Assembly (NCBI GenBank): GCA_003454835.1
Contig: DMTA01000257.1
Span: forward strand, 1-10,651
DNA length: 10,651 nucleotides
Reading direction: 5' to 3'
From: Achromobacter sp.
GTDB lineage: Bacteria > Pseudomonadota > Gammaproteobacteria > Burkholderiales > Burkholderiaceae_B
The notes below the pieces were generated by a model. That model ran no database searches. It was not told the origin of the DNA and worked only from the letters and a program-made list of their open reading frames with translations. Every line of letters begins with the position of its first letter. Within the stretch, counting starts at the first letter, position 1. Positions 6,405 through 10,651 of this stretch are shown here, in pieces. The position numbers and the translations under genes are program-made.

Positions 6405-6693
6405 ACCACGATCAGTTTTTCTTCCACGACCTTTCGAAGTTCCCCATCGTCACCGCCCGCCACGGCGGCGCGCCGCTGGGGTCTTCGGCCACATGGATTC
6501 GCGAAATGGAGCTGCTGGTGGAGAACCCGCGCAGCGCGACACCGATGCGCGGGACAAGCTGCGCAAGCGCGGCGAAAAGATGGCCCGCGCCTTCGGCCTG
6601 CCATTCCTCGCGGTCGCAACAACGGGCGAAGCGGTCCAATGCGCCCGCGAACTGCTCGGGCAGGCCGGACCGCGCGGCTTCAACGTCGATTAA
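6401..6693 (+). pseudogene. Small gene coupled to fur paralogue, broken by frame loss
   Basis: A reading frame begins at the ATG overlapping the Fur stop and runs MNHDQFFFHDLSKFPIV on to EMELLVEN at about 6530, with a normal protein-like composition. From there the same frame turns into Ser/Arg/Pro/Ala-rich sequence of the kind produced by an off-frame. At the same point the +2 frame becomes protein-like: EPAQRDTDARDKLRKRGEKM, then ARAFGLPFLAVATTGEA, ending FNVD before TAA at 6691-6693. The two halves look like the start and end of one protein that I loosely recognise as an uncharacterised family of about 130-150 residues. Together they give only about 98, so an internal deletion of roughly 40 codons that also shifted the frame is my inference. 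A sequencing or assembly error is the alternative. I do not know the function; coupling to the Fur gene suggests a shared regulon. Confidence 0.55.
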
Positions 6694-6800
6694 GGGGCCG
6701 GATCGCGATTTAAGACTGGGCGTCGGCGGCCGTTGTTCAATGACAGGCGCCGCCATCCGCGCGGCCGCCATTGCCCACTTTCGCACCGGCCGCCCGACGC

Positions 6801-7091
6801 ATGAACCACGCCCTCGCCTGTCTGTTTTGCCAATCGACGCTCGCGCAGGGCGCGCCGCTGCTCGAGCAGAATGGCGCGGCCATCTGCAAAACCTGTGTGG
6901 ACCAGTTCGCCGTCCGCTTTGCCGACCGCGCGTGGGCGATGGCCGCCACGCCGCAAGAGCAACTGGACGTGCTGCTGGAAGAAAGCAGCCGCGCGCTGGC
7001 GCAGAGCGAAATGCTGGCCGAGCGGGCGCGGTGCTGCGGCTTCAGCCTGAACGACCTGTCGGCGGCGCTGCCCGCGCGCACGCTGTCCTGA
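6801..7091 (+). CDS. Small ClpX-type zinc-ribbon protein
   Basis: The 96-residue product carries CLFC (C7, C10) and CKTC (C29, C32), spaced as in the N-terminal C4 zinc-binding domain of ClpX, including the following VDQF that resembles its CVDLC-type end. In ClpX this domain dimerises and binds substrates and adaptors. Here no AAA+ ATPase follows. The rest is an acidic, probably helical tail (PQEQLDVLLEESSRALAQSEMLAERA) ending after a second CC pair at about 77-78. I cannot assign a function; a small adaptor or regulator is conceivable. The ATG at 6801 lacks a clear ribosome binding site, and an in-frame TTG at 6771 would add ten residues. It follows the broken gene by 107 nt and ends 22 bp from the convergent permease gene. 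Confidence 0.65.
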   Translation: MNHALACLFCQSTLAQGAPLLEQNGAAICKTCVDQFAVRFADRAWAMAATPQEQLDVLLEESSRALAQSEMLAERARCCGFSLNDLSAALPARTLS

Positions 7092-7113
7092 CGAGCGGCG
7101 CCCCCCCGAGGCA

Positions 7114-8565
7114 TCAGAAGGATCCGAACGCCCCGCCAAGCGCAATCACGGCGGCCAGCCCGATGATCGGCCCAACGATGCCGACCACGACGATGTTCAT
7201 GTAACCCTCCCGGTGCGACGACCCGCACACCGCCAGCAGCGTCACCACAGCGCCGTTGTGCGGCAGGCTGTCTAGCGTGCCCGCGCCGATCACCGACACC
7301 CGATGCATCAGCGCCGGATCGATGCCCAGCGTCTGGGCCAACTCCATGTACGTCGCGGCCAGCGATTGCAGGGCGATCGTCAAGCCGCCCGATGCCGAAC
7401 CGGTCAGGGCCGCCAGCACGTTGGTCGCCACAGCCAGCGACACCAGAGGCCCGCCTTCGATCGACAGCACCCAATCGCGCACCGCCGCAAACGACGGCAG
7501 AGACGCGACCACCGCGCCGAATCCCACCAGGCTCGCGACGCTCAGCAAAGGCAGCGCCGAGGCATTCACGCCCGCGTCCATGGTGTCGCGCAGCGACGGC
7601 AGCCGCCGGAAGTTCAGCACCACCAGCACGGCAATCGCCGCCAGCAGCGCGGTGATCACTGACCAGACCCCGCCTACCGCGGCCAGGCTCGTGCCGCCCC
7701 AACCCGGCTCGGCGAGCCAGTCGGTGTCCATGCGCGGCAGGACGATCAGCGTCATGAGCAGGTTGACCAGGATCACCACCACGAGCGGCGTCGCGGCCAC
7801 CAGCGTGGACGGCGCATCGGGGGTCCGCTGCCCATGGTGCATTTCGGCCGGATCGAACTCGCGTGCGACCGTGGCGCGCTCGCGCACCAGAACGTCCTCG
7901 GATACATCGGCCGGCATGCCGGCGGGCGCGACATAGCCCTCGCCCGCTCGGCGCGCCGAGGCTTCCGCCCGGCTCAGCCACCACAGCCCGAAGCCCAGCA
8001 TGATTGCGCTGGCGATGATGCCCAGTCCGGGCGCGGCGAACGGCGTGGTCGCAAAGAACGGCATGGGAATGGCGTTCTGCACGGCCGGCGTGCCTGGCAA
8101 CGCCGACATCGTGAACGTGGACGTGCCGAGCAGGATGGCCGCGGGCATCAGGCGCACCGGAATCCCGGCCGACCGGAACAAGGCATGCGCCATGGGCGCC
8201 AGCACGAAAAACGCCACGAACAGGCTGACGCCGCCATAGGTCACGATGGCGCCGGCCAGCACCACAGCCAGAATGGCGCGCCGCGCGCCGAGCTTGCGCG
8301 TCATCGCGTCGGCAATCGCCGTGACGGACCCGCTGTCGGCCATCAGCTTGCCGAACAGCGCGCCCAGCAGGAACAAAGGAAAGAACTGCGCCACGAACCC
8401 GGCTGCGCCGCCCATGAACGTCTGCGTCCAGTGGGCCAGCAGCGGTTCTCCCGCCGCAGCCGCCGTCACCATGGCCGCGGCCGGCGCCAGCAGCAGGATG
8501 CTCCAGCCGCGATAAGCCAGCCCGATCAGAAGTACCAGTGCGAGCAGAATGCCGAAAAGTCCCAT
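7114..8565 (-). CDS. GntP family permease
   Basis: This is a 483-residue integral inner-membrane transporter with about 12 or more hydrophobic segments throughout, from residue 2 to the C-terminus. Features of the GntP family are visible: FVAQFFPLFLLGALFGKLM (57-75), AIVTYGGVSLFVAFFVLAP (106-124), LTGSASGGLTIAL (387-399) and GTLDSLPHNGAVVTLL (429-444). A polar loop at about 200-254 separates two halves, as in the family. Members carry gluconate, related sugar acids or small hydroxy acids such as 3-hydroxybutyrate by proton symport; the substrate cannot be read here. The ATG follows the patatin stop by only 2 nt and has GAGG 7 nt upstream, inside the patatin coding end, so the two are translationally coupled. 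A longer frame extends upstream but is only the patatin gene read out of frame. It is convergent with the zinc-ribbon gene. Confidence 0.87.
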   Translation of the reverse strand: MGLFGILLALVLLIGLAYRGWSILLLAPAAAMVTAAAAGEPLLAHWTQTFMGGAAGFVAQFFPLFLLGALFGKLMADSGSVTAIADAMTRKLGARRAILAVVLAGAIVTYGGVSLFVAFFVLAPMAHALFRSAGIPVRLMPAAILLGTSTFTMSALPGTPAVQNAIPMPFFATTPFAAPGLGIIASAIMLGFGLWWLSRAEASARRAGEGYVAPAGMPADVSEDVLVRERATVAREFDPAEMHHGQRTPDAPSTLVAATPLVVVILVNLLMTLIVLPRMDTDWLAEPGWGGTSLAAVGGVWSVITALLAAIAVLVVLNFRRLPSLRDTMDAGVNASALPLLSVASLVGFGAVVASLPSFAAVRDWVLSIEGGPLVSLAVATNVLAALTGSASGGLTIALQSLAATYMELAQTLGIDPALMHRVSVIGAGTLDSLPHNGAVVTLLAVCGSSHREGYMNIVVVGIVGPIIGLAAVIALGGAFGSF

Positions 8566-8567
8566 GA

Positions 8568-9608
8568 TCAGACCTCGCCCAGAAATTCGTCGATGTCCAG
8601 CGATGACCGCTTGCCCAAGTCGTCGCCATGCTCGGCCAGAAAGCGGTCGGCGGCCTTCCTGCCCTCGTCGCGCAACATGCACAGGAACGGCCATTCGGCG
8701 TTGAGCTTGGAGGAATAGCCCAGTTCCACCATGAGGTCGGACGAGACGCGATGGATGCGCATGTCCGCCCACATCCGGCCTTCTCCGTTGCCGGGGTCGG
8801 CCACCTGGCGCAGCAGCGCGATCATGCGCAGCTCTTTCAGCAGCGACGCATTGAACGTGACTTCGTTCAGACGATTCATGATCTCGCGGGCGCTGCTGGG
8901 CAGCCCGGGGCGTTCGACCGGGTTGATCTGCACCAGGATCGTGTCGTGCGACTGGCAATCCCGCACCAGCGGCGTGATCGTGGGATTGCCGCTGTAGCCG
9001 CCGTCCCAATAGGGGTCGCCGTCGATCATCACGGCGCGGAACATGGTCGGCAAGCAGGCCGAGGCCAACAGCACGTCGGCATTCACCTCGGCATTCTTGA
9101 ACACCCGGCCGCGTCCGGTGCGCGCATTGGTCGCCGTGATGAACAGATGGATGGGCGCGCGCGCCAGCTCGTCGAAGTCGATGACTTCCTGCAGGATGGC
9201 GGCCAGCGGATTGGCCGCAGCGCTGAGGTCATAGGGCGAAAACACCCGCGACGCCAGATCGAAGGCGATGAACATGGGCGAATGATCCAGCGACCATGAG
9301 CCCATCAGGATATCGAGCGGGCTGCGGCGAAAGGGGCTGTAGCGCGCGGCGTCGGACACGCGACGCCAGAAGTCCTCGAGCGCCGCACGGGCGCCGTCGG
9401 CGCCGCCCCGCGCATGCCCCAGCACCAGCACGGCGGCATTCATGGCGCCGGCGGAAGTGCCGGAAATACCGTCGATGCCAAGCCAGGATTCTTCCAGCAG
9501 CCGGTCCAGCACGCCCCAGGTGAAGGCGCCGTGCGCGCCGCCGCCCTGCAGGGCCAGGTCGATCAACAGAGGATCGCGATCAGTCGATGACGCTTTGGAT
9601 CGGGCCAC
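8568..9608 (-). CDS. Patatin-like phospholipase family protein
   Basis: A lipid acyl hydrolase of 346 residues with the complete patatin signature: the oxyanion-hole motif GGGAHG (22-27), nucleophile elbow GTSAG with S52 (50-54), and the catalytic aspartate D202 in DGG (202-204). The Ser-Asp dyad is therefore intact. No signal peptide is seen, so it probably acts in the cytoplasm or at the inner membrane. The start is GTG, with AAGGAG 8 nt upstream, a strong ribosome binding site. It is the first gene of a two-gene operon with the GntP permease. From memory, patatin-like genes of this type sit near 3-hydroxybutyrate dehydrogenase or GntP genes in some betaproteobacteria, hinting at polyhydroxybutyrate or hydroxy-acid metabolism. 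No such dehydrogenase is in this window, so that link is inference. Confidence 0.92.
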   Translation of the reverse strand: MARSKASSTDRDPLLIDLALQGGGAHGAFTWGVLDRLLEESWLGIDGISGTSAGAMNAAVLVLGHARGGADGARAALEDFWRRVSDAARYSPFRRSPLDILMGSWSLDHSPMFIAFDLASRVFSPYDLSAAANPLAAILQEVIDFDELARAPIHLFITATNARTGRGRVFKNAEVNADVLLASACLPTMFRAVMIDGDPYWDGGYSGNPTITPLVRDCQSHDTILVQINPVERPGLPSSAREIMNRLNEVTFNASLLKELRMIALLRQVADPGNGEGRMWADMRIHRVSSDLMVELGYSSKLNAEWPFLCMLRDEGRKAADRFLAEHGDDLGKRSSLDIDEFLGEV

Positions 9609-9730
9609 GGCGGGTACTCCTTGCGGGAGGCTGGGGGAAGCGGGCGATCAGATGACTGCGATATGAACTATGTTGCGGCGCACATACCGTTCAGCAGTTA
9701 TACGCGATGCCTTTGAAAAACGGAAGACAG

Positions 9731-9755
9731 CGCCTGTGCGGCATCGACACAGGCG
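9731..9755 (-). terminator. Hairpin, possible terminator of deacetylase gene
   Basis: CGCCTGTG (9731-9738) pairs perfectly with CACAGGCG (9748-9755) over a 9-nt loop. Reading on the minus strand, a TTTTT run follows about 10 nt beyond the stem, too far for a textbook intrinsic terminator. It lies 48 nt past the deacetylase stop codon, where a terminator would be expected. Confidence 0.35.
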
Positions 9756-9781
9756 TCGCCCCCCAGCGGCCATGACCGGGC

Positions 9782-9798
9782 CTGCGGCGCGGCCGCAG
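9782..9798 (-). terminator. GC hairpin directly after deacetylase stop
   Basis: CTGCGGC (9782-9788) pairs perfectly with GCCGCAG (9792-9798) over a GCG loop, starting 4 nt past the deacetylase stop. No T-run follows, so it may protect the 3' end or cause pausing rather than terminate by itself. It could be chance in such GC-rich DNA. Confidence 0.25.
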
Positions 9799-9802
9799 CA
9801 AT

Positions 9803-10525
9803 TCAATTCATCGTTGTCGCGCCGTCCGTCAACCGCCAGTACGTTTCATGCGCCGCCAGCTCCAGAGCCGTGCTTTCCAGTCCCTTGAGCTGCGACGCGT
9901 ACGCGCCGATTGCCCGTGCCTTGCTCGCCGCATCCACCGCCAGCCGCACCGGTGTGGCTGTCACGCCCCGCGCGTGCAGTTGCGCCAACCGGGCCTGCAC
10001 GACGCCTGGCCGGTCGCGGTGCGGCACATCCTCGTAACCAAACCAGGCCACCCCGGGCAGCGCCTCGCGGATCATGAGGGTGGCGTCGCCGACGCGCTCG
10101 TGGTCGTAATGGAAGACACCCAGCGGCATCGCAACACTCGCGGGCGCCAGGCTCGCCAGCAGGTGGAACAGGCGTTCGGTGATCAGCGGCGCATCCTGAT
10201 CCTGCGTCGCCGTGTACTGACAGTCCAGGAAGCCGAGCGCCAGCCCAGTGGCGCCCACGATGCCAAGCGCCTCCCTGTCTTCGGCCAGCCGGCACGTCAT
10301 CGCGGCGTCCGCGCTGTCGAACCCGCATCGGCGGTCCCAATCGGTCAGCGGGTGCTGCATGGGCGCCCGCGCCGTAAACACCGTCACGACCGTGCTGCCC
10401 GGCCGCGCGGCCAGCAGGCCCGCGCAACTCAGAATGGCGTCGTCCAGATGGGGCGATATCACGACCAGGGGGGATGGCGGCAATGACGGATCGTCAGCCA
10501 GGTTTTGCGCTTGCGCGTGGTCCAT
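9803..10525 (-). CDS. PIG-L (LmbE-like) family deacetylase
   Basis: The 240-residue protein has the core metal-binding motif of PIG-L/LmbE deacetylases, SPHLDDA (24-30), where H26 and D29 are expected metal ligands and D28 the catalytic base. The third ligand region is HYDHERV, with H139 and H142. AEDREALGIVGA (81-92) matches the conserved arginine-glutamate helix after the first motif. Such enzymes use zinc to remove acyl groups, usually acetyl from N-acetylglucosamine-type sugars in glycolipid, thiol or antibiotic pathways. The substrate here is unknown and no partner gene is inside the window. No signal peptide is seen, so it is probably cytoplasmic. The ATG chosen begins MDHAQAQNL. Two in-frame ATGs upstream (10588, 10600) would add Arg/Pro-rich residues unlike the family. 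No strong ribosome binding site marks any of them. Confidence 0.88.
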   Translation of the reverse strand: MDHAQAQNLADDPSLPPSPLVVISPHLDDAILSCAGLLAARPGSTVVTVFTARAPMQHPLTDWDRRCGFDSADAAMTCRLAEDREALGIVGATGLALGFLDCQYTATQDQDAPLITERLFHLLASLAPASVAMPLGVFHYDHERVGDATLMIREALPGVAWFGYEDVPHRDRPGVVQARLAQLHARGVTATPVRLAVDAASKARAIGAYASQLKGLESTALELAAHETYWRLTDGATTMN

Positions 10526-10586
10526 CGGATGTCTTCGATCCGCAGGGGATCGCGGTGAATGGCAACCCCGGCGTGCAGCAAGCGCC

Positions 10587-10651
10587 ATGCCGGGCGACAT
10601 CCGCGGGGAAGGCGGCGATGCCGGGCGGCATCCGCGCGGCAGCCGGCAATG
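10587..10651. repeat. Tandem 31-bp imperfect repeat at right edge
   Basis: Two units (10587-10617 and 10618-10648) each begin ATGCCGGGCG and match at 26 of 31 positions. A third unit may begin with the last three bases of the window. The first unit overlaps the region upstream of the deacetylase start. Each unit contains GCCGGGCGRC-type inverted symmetry, so it could be an intergenic palindromic element. It could also be the repetitive 3' end of a minus-strand gene beyond the window. Confidence 0.5.

Larger units (their letters stand above)
9609..9802. other. Intergenic region between patatin and deacetylase genes
   Basis: This 194-bp region has no gene. It contains the patatin ribosome binding site (AAGGAG, about 9617-9622 on the minus strand) and presumably its promoter. 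The two hairpins at 9731-9755 and 9782-9798 lie just downstream of the deacetylase stop. The part from 9655 to 9725 is AT-richer than its surroundings and is the likeliest promoter position, though I cannot pick convincing hexamers. Confidence 0.5.

Noticed and set aside
6401..6810. The same ten bases, ATGAACCACG, begin the genes at 6401 and 6801, exactly 400 bp apart.
   Set aside because: The identity stops after ten bases and does not extend upstream; the proteins are unrelated. It is most likely coincidence.
5906..7204. A 432-codon plus-strand frame spanning the fur region and beyond.
   Set aside because: It is in the wrong frame for the Fur gene and is protein-like only from 6401 to about 6530, the first half of the broken gene. 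The remainder is off-frame sequence.
6737..8629. A 630-codon minus-strand frame overlapping the permease gene.
   Set aside because: Its translation is Arg/Gly/Ala-rich without membrane segments, whereas the frame at 7114-8565 gives a clear transporter.
8566..9009. Upstream extension of the permease frame to 9009.
   Set aside because: It is the patatin gene read out of frame. The ATG at 8565 has its own ribosome binding site and starts directly at the first membrane segment.
1..10651. Search for tRNA, rRNA, CRISPR arrays, insertion sequences, integrases and toxin-antitoxin or defence genes.
   Set aside because: No cloverleaf, no regularly spaced repeats, no transposase or integrase motifs and no recognisable defence domain were seen by eye.

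Overview
The window is GC-rich and gene-dense, with GTG/TTG starts and AraC, LTA-synthase-like, GntP and patatin families typical of a betaproteobacterium. The gene content and the proteins I recognise fit the Alcaligenaceae, most like Achromobacter or Bordetella. This is a judgement from recognised protein families, not from a search. Nothing suggests phage, plasmid, insertion sequences or recently transferred DNA. Base composition is uniform except for a homopolymer-rich stretch at the left edge that looks like a contig end.

Layout, left to right. An AsmA-family envelope protein (71-2146, minus) is divergent from an LTA-synthase-like phosphoglycerol transferase (2494-4416, plus). The 347-bp region between them carries a perfect 21-bp palindrome that overlaps a possible asmA promoter. 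Convergent with the transferase is tag, DNA-3-methyladenine glycosylase I (4440-5048, minus, TTG start). It is divergent from a YkgJ-type cysteine-cluster protein (5160-5627, plus). Next come the N-terminal remnant of an AraC-type regulator (about 5669-5855, minus) and a Fur-family repressor (5964-6404, plus) with a good Fur-box match in its upstream region. A small gene overlaps the Fur stop codon (6401-6693) and appears broken by an internal frame loss. A small ClpX-type zinc-ribbon protein (6801-7091) follows. On the minus strand, a patatin-like phospholipase (8568-9608) and a GntP-family permease (7114-8565) form a two-gene operon with a 2-nt gap. The last complete gene is a PIG-L/LmbE-type deacetylase (9803-10525, minus). 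The right edge has two copies of a 31-bp repeat.

How the parts may work together. The left third is envelope biology: AsmA-type lipid transport or assembly, and periplasmic phosphoglycerol transfer. The middle is a small metal-regulation locus showing decay: a Fur paralogue that keeps its DNA-binding helix and one metal site but has lost three of four ligands of the other, plus a broken downstream gene and a truncated AraC gene next door. The patatin-GntP pair suggests ester hydrolysis coupled to uptake of a small acid. I found no convincing new defence or mobile system. The most interesting points are the degenerate metal site in the autoregulated-looking Fur paralogue, the broken gene coupled to it, and the shared palindrome between asmA and the transferase gene.
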